64,000 bases of DNA, from assembly GCA_001464335.1 (NCBI GenBank), contig LNEV01000007.1, positions 231,368-295,367 on the forward strand. The letters are read 5' to 3'. Of this stretch, positions 45,521 to 53,790 are shown piece by piece; within the stretch, counting starts at the first letter, position 1; each line of letters begins with the position of its first letter. The notes under the pieces were generated by a model that saw nothing but the letters and a program-made list of their open reading frames with translations, made no database searches and was not told the origin of the DNA. A program made the position numbers and the translations under genes. This DNA is from Rhizobiales bacterium Ga0077545. GTDB lineage: Bacteria > Pseudomonadota > Alphaproteobacteria > Rhizobiales > Methylopilaceae.

Positions 45521-46033
45521 ATGGAAGAGACATGGCGTCCCGTTTATGGGTTTGAGGATCATTACGCCGTATCAGACGGCGGCGTAATCGTCAGGACCCG
45601 CACTCAATTCAACCGCGCCGTATGGAAGGTGTGCTCGCCGAGCAACTTCCGTGGGTATAGGCGGCTGTGTCTTTCTGACGGGGTCACCCGCAAGAACATC
45701 ACGGTGCATAAGGTCGTCTGGGAATCTTTCAATTCTCCAGTTCCAACCGGCCTCCAGATTAACCACCTGAACGGCGTTAAGTCTGACAACAGACTTGTCA
45801 ATCTTGAGGTCTGCACAGCGGCCGAGAATACTCATCACTCTATCGCCGTGCTTGGTGCACACCTAGGCTCTCGCAACGGAGCGTCTCGTCTCTCCGAAGA
45901 CGACATCCGGGCTATCCGCATGATTTACTCGGCCGGCAAAGTCTCACAACAAGAGATCGCCGACCGATTTGATGTGACGCAAATCACCATAAGCCGGGTC
46001 ATCCGCCGAGCCACATGGGGTCACGTCGCGTAA
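45521..46033 (+). CDS. Free-standing HNH homing endonuclease with NUMOD4 domain
   Basis: 170 residues. NUMOD4 start (EETWRPVYGFEDHYAVSDGG) at 1-22, HNH core with VHKVVWESFN, INHLNGVKSDNRLVNLE (residues about 78-98) and a C-terminal helix-turn-helix (SQQEIADRFDVTQITISRVI). GAGGAGG precedes the ATG. It lies antisense inside the late operon, its stop 2 nt from the capsid stop. It would cut DNA near its insertion site in phages lacking it. Confidence 0.88.
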   Translation: MEETWRPVYGFEDHYAVSDGGVIVRTRTQFNRAVWKVCSPSNFRGYRRLCLSDGVTRKNITVHKVVWESFNSPVPTGLQINHLNGVKSDNRLVNLEVCTAAENTHHSIAVLGAHLGSRNGASRLSEDDIRAIRMIYSAGKVSQQEIADRFDVTQITISRVIRRATWGHVA

Positions 46034-46035
46034 GG

Positions 46036-47124
46036 TCAATCCCCTACGGCGCTTGCGAACCCGGTGAGAACACCGCGCTGCTTGCCGTGGAAAGCCGTGT
46101 TGGGGCCGAAGCGCCACGCCAGCTTCTTGATGCCGAAGTCCGCGAACATGCCGAGACCTTTGATCTCGCCGTAATTGTCCACGTCCTCACGGGTTTTGTA
46201 CCGGCTCTTGACCCCGTACCCGAGGGCTTCCTGCCCGCAGAAATAGACCGGGGCCAAGTCAATACCCGAGCCACCGGCCCCGGCAATAACGGGCATGTCC
46301 TGCACTTCGTGGATCACGACGCCGTCGTACTTCAGGTCGCCGCCAGAGAAGATGCCTTCGTTCTGCTCGACGAGCTGCACCTGCGCGCGAACGGACTCAA
46401 GATGAGCCTTGATGTCGCGGAAGGTGTAGGGATGCACGAACGCCACAAACCATTCGCGGTCGTCGCCTTCGGTCCGCACCGGGGTGATGCGCGGATTGGC
46501 GAGAACCGCCATACGCTTCATTACGCCAATGGCGGTCTTGCCATACTTGCCCTGATCAGCCGTGTTGTTCACGTTGAGCAGGCCGCTCGCATGCGTTGCG
46601 CTGTAGTTTGCCGTGGACGAACCGAACAGAACGCGGTCGGCCTGCGTCACAGTCCACGCATTCTTCGTGGATGCATCCGCGTCGTCATAGGCAACGTCGA
46701 GGTCGGCGCCGACGTCAAGCATGCGGTCGATGACCTGGAACTTGATGTCGTTGTCGGCCCAGTCGCGAAGAACCGTGCGCGAACCACGGCGCAGATCGAT
46801 GGCAGCAAGCTCCTCATCGATCTCGTGCATTGCGATGCCCTTCTTGCGGCGATCCCAAAACACTTTGTCACCGTACTCACCGAGCACGTCTTCATTGCCC
46901 TTCAGCGGGGTGCGGCCCGTAATGGCCGTTTTGTCCAGCTGGGACAGGAACTCGAACGAGATGCCATTACCGCGCTTGGACGCGAAGTCCTCCTTGACGC
47001 GGATGATCTTGCTCGAACCCATGCCCATGTAACGGGCAAAGGGGTTTTTCTGGTAGGTTTCGACGGTAAACTGATCGTCCCAGATCTCGGGAGTCAGTTC
47101 GTCGATGGCGCGAGTTTCGGCCAT
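46036..47124 (-). CDS. Major capsid protein, N4-gp56 family
   Basis: 362 residues with the family layout: N-terminal WDDQFTVETYQKNPFARYMG, then VKEDFASKRGNGISFEF, GNEDVLGEYGDKVFWDRRKKGIAMHEIDEE and the C-terminal YKTREDVDNYGEIKGLGMFA. HK97-like fold expected. Scaffold and portal genes precede it. Confidence 0.9.
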   Translation of the reverse strand: MAETRAIDELTPEIWDDQFTVETYQKNPFARYMGMGSSKIIRVKEDFASKRGNGISFEFLSQLDKTAITGRTPLKGNEDVLGEYGDKVFWDRRKKGIAMHEIDEELAAIDLRRGSRTVLRDWADNDIKFQVIDRMLDVGADLDVAYDDADASTKNAWTVTQADRVLFGSSTANYSATHASGLLNVNNTADQGKYGKTAIGVMKRMAVLANPRITPVRTEGDDREWFVAFVHPYTFRDIKAHLESVRAQVQLVEQNEGIFSGGDLKYDGVVIHEVQDMPVIAGAGGSGIDLAPVYFCGQEALGYGVKSRYKTREDVDNYGEIKGLGMFADFGIKKLAWRFGPNTAFHGKQRGVLTGFASAVGD

Positions 47125-47135
47125 GATGCATTACC

Positions 47136-48023
47136 TCATTTCGGAAAGATGTCGTTCAGCGGCCTTGGCCCGCCATATCCCGCGCCGCCTCGTGGACCGC
47201 TCGACCGAGCGCCCGCGAATTGCGTGGGAAGATTGGGCTTGCCTTGTGCCGCCAGTGGCTGCTGCTGTGCGGGAGCGGAGCGCCGGGCGATTTCAGCCTC
47301 GATGTACGCATCGAGATCACCGCCGGAACGCGACAGAATGCTCTGCTCCTTGTGCCACTTGACCAGTTCGTCGAAGGGGTGAGGCGAGGACTTCAGCCGC
47401 GAGACAAGCATTTGATAGGCGGGACCGCCCTGCTCCTGCATGTCCATGGCCGCAAGCTTTGCTTCTTCAACCGTCGCTGCCCCGTGAGACTGAACCGCCC
47501 ACATTTCGGAAGCTCGTTCCTGCTGTGTGGAGATGGTCTGCTGTAGGGGATCGATGCGCTTCTGAAGCTCTGCCTCGATAAACGCGTCAGGATCGGCCAG
47601 AAACGCTGCGAGACGGTCTTCCGGCGTCGTTGGCTTTGCGGGCTGTGCCTGCACGGGTGCGGGCTGTCCGTTCTGCCTGTACGAGGCCAGTTCCCTCTCA
47701 AGCGCTTCCCTGCGCTGGCGCTCCTCGTGGGCCTTCATGCGCGCGGCATGCAGAGCCTTGTGGGGCACCTTGCCGTCGTCGCCCTCACCGTCCGCTTTCG
47801 CGTCAGGCTTCAGGGGTTCAACGACATCCTTCGGCTGTTCCTTGTTCTCCGCCGCTTTCGGTTCGGGTTTTGCCTCGTCCTTGGGCGCAAACTTCCCCTT
47901 GTCATCGCGGGGCCGCTCGCTTGGAGCCGGGGTATCCGTAACAACAGGTTCGATCTTTGCTTCGTCGGAGACAGACGCGGGTTTCCCCTCGTCGCCGAAC
48001 ACGGCGTCGAGTGACGTGGTCAT
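47136..48023 (-). CDS. Phage scaffolding protein
   Basis: 295 residues, highly charged, Lys/Glu/Pro/Ala-rich N-terminal half (KPEPKAAENKEQPKD), coiled coil in the middle (EERQRREALERELASYRQ) and a basic Gly-rich C-terminus. Position between portal and capsid genes and the composition are typical. ATG at 48023 starts MTTSLDAVFGDEG. Confidence 0.82.
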   Translation of the reverse strand: MTTSLDAVFGDEGKPASVSDEAKIEPVVTDTPAPSERPRDDKGKFAPKDEAKPEPKAAENKEQPKDVVEPLKPDAKADGEGDDGKVPHKALHAARMKAHEERQRREALERELASYRQNGQPAPVQAQPAKPTTPEDRLAAFLADPDAFIEAELQKRIDPLQQTISTQQERASEMWAVQSHGAATVEEAKLAAMDMQEQGGPAYQMLVSRLKSSPHPFDELVKWHKEQSILSRSGGDLDAYIEAEIARRSAPAQQQPLAAQGKPNLPTQFAGARSSGPRGGAGYGGPRPLNDIFPK

Positions 48024-48133
48024 GTGGTTTCCTTTGCGTGAGGATTCACGTGCGCCCGGCAGCACCCGGCGTCGGTGTTCAGCCCGTCAGAGAGTCGGCT
48101 TCACTCATTCGCCCTTGACGATGGCGGCTCGAT

Positions 48134-49984
48134 TCAGAAAGGCCCCGGCTGTTGCGGAGCCGCCTGCTGCTGCATGAGCGCAGACAGGAAATTCAACGGT
48201 ATCTCGGCGCGGGTTTTCTCCGCGTCGGCCATGTTTTTCACCGCGCTCGATTGCTTCTGCGCGGCGCTGGCCTGGATATCGGCAACCTCGGCCTGAGCAC
48301 CCGCAACCTGCATCGGGTCGGGCGGCTGTTGTGCGCGCTCGTCGATGCCCTTGAGGATTTCCGCCTTGTTGCGAAGAAACGGCGCCGCTGCAATGACGTC
48401 GCGGAACGGAATTTCCCCGTTCGCGTCCATCTGCTTCAACTGCACGAGCAATTCGAACTGTTCGGTCAGAAGCACACCGCCGTCTGGCGCGTCATCGACA
48501 ATGATGTCCACGTCCAGATTCGAGATGTCGTTCTGCACGCCGACCTGATTGCCCCATTCGTCGACCATCGGCTGATTGAGCGCGACAAAGCGGACGTTCT
48601 TTTCGTCGTCCGTCACGCGCACCCATGTCTCGCCGGTCCAGAACTGGCGGATGCGGTTCCACATCTTGCGGTACGCATCCATGTCCATCTGGCGCAGCAA
48701 ATCCGTGAGCGTGCCCATCTGGAGCGCGCCGCCCTGTTGCTGAGCGAGGATCGCACGTCCAGACTCGGATTTGCCCTTCTTGCCCTGCATCGCAGCGTTG
48801 GGGCCGACCGTCTCAAAAGCGCCTGTGGCCTGAGACAGAAGCTCAAAATGCCCCTGCGCCTGGTCGTTCGTCGGAAGAATGCCGAAGTCTTTCCCGAACT
48901 CAGCCTGACCCTGAAGCTCGACATGTCCGTCAGGACGCGCAAGCTGCTTCTTGTTGTCCGCGACGTTGGAGAACTTCTGATTGCCGAACGTCTGCCGCGA
49001 CGTGAAGTGATGCAGCGCCTTCGACCGGCGCTTGTTGATCTCGTCCTGAAGATCCACCATGTCGCGGATCGGTCCGTAGCGGTTGTTGTCGCGATCGACG
49101 TAAGCCGCGCGCCAGCAATACGGATGCTCGGTCTCGCCGTCCTCGTCCATCCACGGAGACGGGCCGTCCTTCAGAATGCCGCCACGGGTGTACTCCGCGA
49201 AGCTCCAGCCGCCGTCTTCATCGATGAAATAGATCTGCACAACACGCACGCGTTGACGCGTTCCCGTGCCCGACACCCACGACACATATTTCGGCTTGTC
49301 GTCGTAGCTGTTGCCCACTTCACCAAAGCGCACCGTGGCGTCGAACACCTTGGCCGCATCTTCACCATACCGACGAATGGCTTCGTCTCGGTCCATCCAC
49401 AACACAAGGCCGAGATAGCCCGCGTCGGAAAAATCGTCCTCACTCGAATGCGGATCCCAGAACATACGATCCCACGCACAACGTGTGCACGTGATGCTGT
49501 ATTCCGGGCCCGAGGGCGTCATCATGGACGAACCCATGAGAGCCGAGCGCGAGGGAGCGCGCTCCTCCACGCCGATCTCAACACCACCCCAGCCAGCCTT
49601 CAGAATGTCGCCCCAGGCACGCGAGCGAAGCTGGTCATACCGCGTGTCGTCGTAAACGTACTGGAGAGCATCCGTGGCGGAGTTGCTGTCCTCTTCGTGC
49701 TGGGGCGTTCTCGGGAGGGCGCGCGGCTTCGTGCGACGTTCGCGCTCGGCGCCCTGCAAATAATCGATCTTCTCCCGGACGCGGTTCCACGTAATGACCG
49801 GCTGTCCACGCTTCTCAAGTGCCTTCTTTTCCTTCTCGGTCCACTGCTTGCCGTCGTAATAGTCGACATAGACCTGAGCGCCTGTGCGGCTCTTGTCGGA
49901 TGCGTCCTCGGCGTCCTCGAACATGTCGACGAGGCGCGCGTGATAGGAAATGTCTTGCGACGTGCTGAGTGCAGCTTCGGCCAT
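48134..49984 (-). CDS. Phage portal protein, P22-like
   Basis: 616 residues. Portal-type segments: YYDGKQWTEKEKKALEKRGQ, TWNRVREKIDYLQGAERERR and later PNAAMQGKKGKSESGRAILAQQ. It forms the dodecameric DNA channel at one capsid vertex. ATG at 49984 lies 10 nt after GGAGGA; the C-terminal Gln/Ala/Pro-rich helix region resembles the P22 barrel. Confidence 0.9.
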   Translation of the reverse strand: MAEAALSTSQDISYHARLVDMFEDAEDASDKSRTGAQVYVDYYDGKQWTEKEKKALEKRGQPVITWNRVREKIDYLQGAERERRTKPRALPRTPQHEEDSNSATDALQYVYDDTRYDQLRSRAWGDILKAGWGGVEIGVEERAPSRSALMGSSMMTPSGPEYSITCTRCAWDRMFWDPHSSEDDFSDAGYLGLVLWMDRDEAIRRYGEDAAKVFDATVRFGEVGNSYDDKPKYVSWVSGTGTRQRVRVVQIYFIDEDGGWSFAEYTRGGILKDGPSPWMDEDGETEHPYCWRAAYVDRDNNRYGPIRDMVDLQDEINKRRSKALHHFTSRQTFGNQKFSNVADNKKQLARPDGHVELQGQAEFGKDFGILPTNDQAQGHFELLSQATGAFETVGPNAAMQGKKGKSESGRAILAQQQGGALQMGTLTDLLRQMDMDAYRKMWNRIRQFWTGETWVRVTDDEKNVRFVALNQPMVDEWGNQVGVQNDISNLDVDIIVDDAPDGGVLLTEQFELLVQLKQMDANGEIPFRDVIAAAPFLRNKAEILKGIDERAQQPPDPMQVAGAQAEVADIQASAAQKQSSAVKNMADAEKTRAEIPLNFLSALMQQQAAPQQPGPF

Positions 49985-49986
49985 GT

Positions 49987-51504
49987 CTAGGCTGTCCTCC
50001 AACTTATCGCTTCGTCTTCATCGTCGTCTGGGTCTTCATCGATGCCAGCCCAGCCGGTGTTTCGCTTGGCGGCTGGCGGCTTGATGATCCGTCCGTTCGT
50101 CATCTGGTCGATCAACTGACCAACAAGGCCCAGCATGTCGACCTGATCGTCGTGCACGCCTGCCGGAAAACTCATCATCTCGGACAGCAGATCGGCCAGG
50201 AATGGCGCGTCCTTGCGGATATACAGCCCTCGGCTTGCGATCAGGCCCCGGAACGATTGAGCCCGGACAGCCTTGTCACCACGCGTCGGGAACATCTCCC
50301 GATGCACATAGGCGTTGCGCTCGTTCATGCGCCTGTCGAGGAACGGCCCGACACCGGCCCGGATTTGTCCAGACTCCTCGGCCCAGCCCATCGGCTTCCA
50401 CTTCAGAACAAGATCGCAGAACGCGTCGACCCATGCTTCCGAGCTGGCCTGCGCGCGCCAGACATCCAGCAGCCACGGCCTGCCCTCGTGATCCAGCCCG
50501 ACAACGCCGTGAACCGTGTAATCGCCGCCCTTGGCCGTTACAGCGTAGTCAGACCCGCCGAATATCGTCATCGTGTCGCGCGGCGGCTCATGCTCGACGA
50601 GGTGTACCCACTCGCGCTTGAAATAATCGCCTGTCTCTGGCGCTGGTCGCTGCTGGTAAAGAGCGGACCAGTCTCGCGGGCCAATCGCCTGCTTGATCTT
50701 CTCAAGAGCCTGAGCGTCGTATTGCTCGGGCCAGAGCGCTTGTCCGTCATCGCTCAGCGCCGGGAGGTTGAGAACAACCCACCCCTCATGCTCATGTTCA
50801 TTCAGCAGCCAGCCGGACAGATCGTCCTCGTGCCAGCGGGTTTGAATGACGATGATCCGCCCACCCGGCATCAAGCGGGTGTAGGCGGTCGACGTGTACC
50901 ATTCCTTGGTTTTCTTGCGGACCTTCTCGGATTCCGCGTCCTCCCGGTTCTTCACCGGGTCGTCAATCAGCAGCAGATGCGCGCCACGGCCCGTCAGAGG
51001 CCCACCAACGCCCACAGCATAGAACGCGCCCCGCTGGCTCAGCCCGTGCTCTATGCCGCCTGCCAGGCCCTCGACATGGAACCTCTTGGCGCTCTTTGAA
51101 TCGTCAGCTAACCCAACACCGGGGAAGATGGCCTTGTAAGCAGCATCCTCGATCTGGTTCTTGACCTTGCGCCCGAAGTCGTCGGCCAACTCCTGCGCGT
51201 AGGTCGCGGTCACGACGTAATGATCGGGGTTGCGCCCCAGATACCACGCCGGGAAGAACTCGCTCGCCAGCATGGACTTGCCATGTCTTGGCGGCATCGT
51301 AATCATCAGGCGGGTGATCTCTCCCCGCTCGACCGCCTCAAGGTGCCTTGCGATCAGCCTGTGATGCGCGGCGTCCCTGTAGCCTGGCCATTGGTAAGAC
51401 GCATAAGCAACCAGCCGGGAGTACGCCAGATCCTCAAGTGTCGGCGCGGAGGGCGGCTGCAACAATCGCGTCTCGCTCCTCTTTGGTGCGGCTGTCCCGA
51501 ACAT
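49987..51504 (-). CDS. terL: Terminase large subunit
   Basis: 505 residues. ATPase domain with Walker A MPPRHGKS near 70-77, Walker B LLLIDDP near 176-182 and the coupling motif IVIQTRWHEDDL. Nuclease domain with acidic motifs GGSDYAV near 318 and AGVHDDQVDM near 460. It packages DNA through the portal. The preceding small subunit overlaps by 71 nt. Confidence 0.94.
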   Translation of the reverse strand: MFGTAAPKRSETRLLQPPSAPTLEDLAYSRLVAYASYQWPGYRDAAHHRLIARHLEAVERGEITRLMITMPPRHGKSMLASEFFPAWYLGRNPDHYVVTATYAQELADDFGRKVKNQIEDAAYKAIFPGVGLADDSKSAKRFHVEGLAGGIEHGLSQRGAFYAVGVGGPLTGRGAHLLLIDDPVKNREDAESEKVRKKTKEWYTSTAYTRLMPGGRIIVIQTRWHEDDLSGWLLNEHEHEGWVVLNLPALSDDGQALWPEQYDAQALEKIKQAIGPRDWSALYQQRPAPETGDYFKREWVHLVEHEPPRDTMTIFGGSDYAVTAKGGDYTVHGVVGLDHEGRPWLLDVWRAQASSEAWVDAFCDLVLKWKPMGWAEESGQIRAGVGPFLDRRMNERNAYVHREMFPTRGDKAVRAQSFRGLIASRGLYIRKDAPFLADLLSEMMSFPAGVHDDQVDMLGLVGQLIDQMTNGRIIKPPAAKRNTGWAGIDEDPDDDEDEAISWRTA

Positions 51505-51736
51505 CAAGACCGCCCTTGTGTTCCACGCTCGTCAGCTTGGCGTGGACGTATGGAGCGGCTTTCTCGGCAGCCCATTGCCGGTCTTTGGCATCAGCCTGTT
51601 CATCGCGGAGAACCGTCAGCATGTAGTCGAGCGGCGTAAGGCCAGACGCCTCGATCTCCTTGGCCTTCTCTTCCGTGCGCTTGTTCACACTGCCCGGCTT
51701 GCGGCCAGCGCCATCGCGCTTTCCACCTACAGGCAT
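51434..51736 (-). CDS. terS: Terminase small subunit-like protein
   Basis: 100 residues starting MPVGGKRDGAGRKPGSVNKRT, an AT-hook-like basic start common in phage small terminases, then LTPLDYMLTVLRDE and AAPYVHAKLTSVE. It recognises the packaging site. Long overlap with terL. Confidence 0.82.
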   Translation of the reverse strand: MPVGGKRDGAGRKPGSVNKRTEEKAKEIEASGLTPLDYMLTVLRDEQADAKDRQWAAEKAAPYVHAKLTSVEHKGGLDVRDSRTKEERDAIVAAALRADT

Positions 51737-51770
51737 TGTGATTTCACTCGATATTTATTCAGGCCGCTCA

Positions 51771-51986
51771 TCACGCCTTTTCTTTCTCGCTCAGGAAATG
51801 TGCGATTGCGCGCTCTGCCCAATTTGGACGAAGCGGCATTGGCTCCTGATGTACGAAATGTCTTTGTGGATTCGACCCATATGTCGCCATGATCGATATG
51901 GCTGGGTCTCTCATGTCTTCGAGGTCTACGATCTTGACGCTTGCTGCATCAGCCCTGCGGGAGATGTAGGATTCGTCGCGTGTCAC
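51771..51986 (-). CDS. Phage protein of unknown function (about 71 aa)
   Basis: A GTG at 51986 opens a frame ending NWAERAIAHFLSEKEKA just before the small terminase gene. The C-terminal 47 residues look like coding sequence; the start is uncertain (ATGs at 51914 and 51890 are alternatives). No motif. Confidence 0.42.
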   Translation of the reverse strand: MTRDESYISRRADAASVKIVDLEDMRDPAISIMATYGSNPQRHFVHQEPMPLRPNWAERAIAHFLSEKEKA

Positions 51987-52005
51987 GGCAGTAGCGCGAG
52001 AACGA

Positions 52006-52128
52006 TCACGATCTTGCAGGCAACGTGAAGGGGCCAGCAGCGGGGTTCTTGAACTTGGCGAGGAATTCGCCCTGCAATGGGTAATCGCAAACCGCATGGG
52101 AAATCAGCAGAAGCGCAAGAAGCTCCAT
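52006..52128 (-). CDS. Small phage membrane protein (40 aa), DUF3307-like N-terminus
   Basis: Forty codons starting MELLALLLISHAVCDYPLQ, which resembles the start of DUF3307 membrane proteins, followed by a short unrelated tail. GGAG eight bases before the ATG. It is the first gene after the attenuator, 24 nt from the terminator. Either a small protein or a truncated relic. Confidence 0.5.
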   Translation of the reverse strand: MELLALLLISHAVCDYPLQGEFLAKFKNPAAGPFTLPARS

Positions 52129-52152
52129 TCTCTCATCTCCGCATGTGGACAT

Positions 52153-52185
52153 TGAAAAGCCGCCCGAGGAGAACCTGGGGCGGCT
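52153..52185 (-). terminator. Terminator in the late-operon leader with a competing upstream arm
   Basis: Perfect 8-bp stem AGCCGCCC/GGGCGGCT with a 12-nt loop, then TTTTC on the minus strand. Its 5' arm can alternatively pair with GGGGCGG at 52223-52229, so termination may be conditional. It sits 24 nt before the first late gene. Confidence 0.8.
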
Positions 52186-52500
52186 GCGAACTTGTAACGA
52201 TTGCTTACAGGTTCAGATCTCTCCGCCCCTGAGGGCTATGTGTACGAGGCTCGCCTTTGGGCCGCGCTCTTCCGCTGAGCTACACCGCGAAGCAGATGCT
52301 TGCAGTGATGGGATTCAAACCCACGCCTCGGCCTACTCGTCGATTTGGTCTGCCAGTCCCCGCCGAGAATCTACGTGCCGGTCAGCTTGTCGGACGCGCC
52401 TGTACCGGAAGTCCTGATCTCTTAACCTGAGCGGTGGGGAGGATTGCCCGACCACACACGGTGATCTCGCGGGCGCGGCCCTAGAAGGCAACCCACCTCA
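52186..52500 (-). ncRNA. Highly structured leader RNA of the phage late operon (candidate attenuator)
   Basis: The 315 nt upstream of the terminator hold no gene but many local helices on the minus strand: 52428-52448 with 52487-52500 (15 bp with bulges), 52327-52332 with 52362-52367, 52283-52307 (10 bp, one bulged base, ATCT loop), 52266-52280, 52225-52236, and 52188-52214 (9 bp, one mismatch). The segment 52223-52229 can pair with 52177-52183, which is also the terminator 5' arm. Some pieces resemble tRNA D-arms or T-arms (52266-52283, 52310-52322, 52419-52431), but I cannot fold a cloverleaf. Confidence 0.6.
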
Positions 52501-52606
52501 ACGCTCAGACATAGCTACGCACTTGCTCGTCAAGACATAACGAGCGGGGCTGCGCCGGGGCACGCCAAAGGCCGCCAATCACAAGCACGCTGTCATCCGA
52601 CACTGA
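52501..52606. other. Start of the late leader, no gene seen
   Basis: This stretch joins the promoter at 52607-52634 to the structured leader RNA. No open frame with a ribosome site and no convincing hairpin was found, apart from a second TTGACG-like hexamer around 52530 on the minus strand. Confidence 0.5.
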
Positions 52607-52634
52607 TAAATACCGATTTGTCGGGCCGTGTCAA
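52607..52634 (-). promoter_or_regulatory. Candidate sigma70 promoter of the late operon
   Basis: On the minus strand TTGACA (52634-52629), 16 nt, TATTTA (52612-52607). It is the best consensus match in the 550-nt gene-free gap and faces the structured leader and terminase genes. A CCGA/TCGG inverted repeat lies in the spacer and might be an operator. Confidence 0.6.
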
Positions 52635-52679
52635 CCAGCGATACCCCGACCGCTAACATATTTTTTCACTGTTGGCGAG

Positions 52680-52937
52680 TCATAGAGGCTCCCCGTTCCT
52701 TGGGTCAATATGCACCACATCCGGCAGCGGGGTGTTTTTCAGCATTTGCAGAAATGCCAAGCCCTTGTCCGTAGGGCGGATTACAGTCAGCCCGTCGGGG
52801 TGCGGAAGCAACTGTGTGAAAAGGCCGTCCTCGACCATTTGTTCCACCGTCTCACGGTATATTGGCGCATGGGAGCGCGGGTGCGGGCCTTCAGTGCAGG
52901 CATGGTGGATAAACACCTCAATCTCGTATGGCGTCAC
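52680..52937 (-). CDS. Phage protein of unknown function (85 aa), winged-helix-like
   Basis: Short protein with YRETVEQMVEDGLF and DGLTVIRPTDKGLAFLQML, the pattern of a wing helix in small DNA-binding proteins. Coupled to the NusG-like gene by a 4-nt overlap; last gene before the late promoter. Could be a late regulator; unproven. Confidence 0.6.
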   Translation of the reverse strand: MTPYEIEVFIHHACTEGPHPRSHAPIYRETVEQMVEDGLFTQLLPHPDGLTVIRPTDKGLAFLQMLKNTPLPDVVHIDPRNGEPL

Positions 52938-53452
52938 GCCGCTCTCCTCAGGTTGCCGATTTCGGTATGAAGCGGGACACGCCCACCGAACATGGTGACG
53001 AACACCTTGGCTGTCTCGCCCCCGATGGCGCGGGCAACCTCAGCCGGGAAGCCAGCAAACGGGCCTTCGAGTATTTGCACGTGATCGCCGGGGTCGAAGA
53101 TCGGCAGGTCTTTCCGCGTCTCGTCGAACAAGCCCATATCCTGCGCGGCCATTAGGTCTTCGATGGCGTGGAGCGGTACAGGCGCCGGTATGTTCGCGTG
53201 GCCCCTCAGGAAGTCTCCGACGCCATCTGTGTCGGTCACGTCCTGCCAGGAATCGTCATGCTCCATCTCGATGAAGATGTAGCGGGACAGAAGCGGGATT
53301 TCGGTGATGCGTTCCCGCCTCCGCCCTGCTCGCATGATTTTCACGCGCTTGCGGTAGATCGGAGCGAACACGCAATACCCCGCGTCACGCAGCTTGTCCG
53401 CCGCCTTCGCTTCGCTTCTGACCATCGTGTAGAGGCAATACCATCTTCCCAA
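52934..53452 (-). CDS. Phage-encoded NusG/RfaH-like transcription factor
   Basis: 172 residues, near the size of NusG (about 180). NGN domain from WYCLYTMVRSEAKAADKLRD (residues 4-23), with FAPIYRKR and SRYIFIEME, and a C-terminal KOW motif FDPGDHVQILEGPFAGFPAEV (about 118-138). NusG-type proteins bind RNA polymerase and change pausing or termination. The gene is just upstream of the late promoter and attenuator-like leader, which suggests phage antitermination (inference). Confidence 0.85.
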   Translation of the reverse strand: MGRWYCLYTMVRSEAKAADKLRDAGYCVFAPIYRKRVKIMRAGRRRERITEIPLLSRYIFIEMEHDDSWQDVTDTDGVGDFLRGHANIPAPVPLHAIEDLMAAQDMGLFDETRKDLPIFDPGDHVQILEGPFAGFPAEVARAIGGETAKVFVTMFGGRVPLHTEIGNLRRAA

Positions 53453-53478
53453 TGTCTGCTCCCCTTACCTGTGGTGGA

Positions 53479-53781
53479 TTAGCCGTCCGTGTCGTCAGGC
53501 AGCGTTGGCACTGGATGCAACCACCCGCGATGCTCAAACTCGGATACAGCCAGATCCGCCATGCTGCATGCTCGCGCGACAACATCTTCAGGCTTCATTA
53601 GCTTCCCCTTTTGACGCCCCGAACTGTCCTCGCCGTCTTGGTCCGCAGCGATAAGGCCAAACTTCTCTATGAGGGCGCAGGCCAGCCGAGCGCGGTATGT
53701 CGGCTCGAATGTTCTCTCCACTCGCAACAGTTTTCGGTTATTGCCGTACTCATCGACGACTGAGAATTTAAATTCGTCCAT
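53479..53781 (-). CDS. Phage protein of unknown function (100 aa)
   Basis: Starts MDEFKFSVVDEYGNN, mostly helical and charged. Between primase-helicase and the NusG-like gene; no motif found. Confidence 0.62.
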   Translation of the reverse strand: MDEFKFSVVDEYGNNRKLLRVERTFEPTYRARLACALIEKFGLIAADQDGEDSSGRQKGKLMKPEDVVARACSMADLAVSEFEHRGWLHPVPTLPDDTDG

Positions 53782-53790
53782 CCTCTCCTC

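Noticed and set aside
48152..49990. A long plus-strand open frame opposite the portal gene
   Set aside because: Antisense shadow; sequence is Arg/His/Leu-rich without domains, while the portal reading is supported by family motifs.
52200..52445. Possible tRNA genes on the minus strand (D-arm-like GTAGCTCAGCGGAAGAGC and T-arm-like GGGTTTGAATCCC)
   Set aside because: I could not pair any acceptor stem with proper anticodon arms and the T-loop lacks C56. The segments fit better as parts of the structured leader, though a tRNA search should be run.
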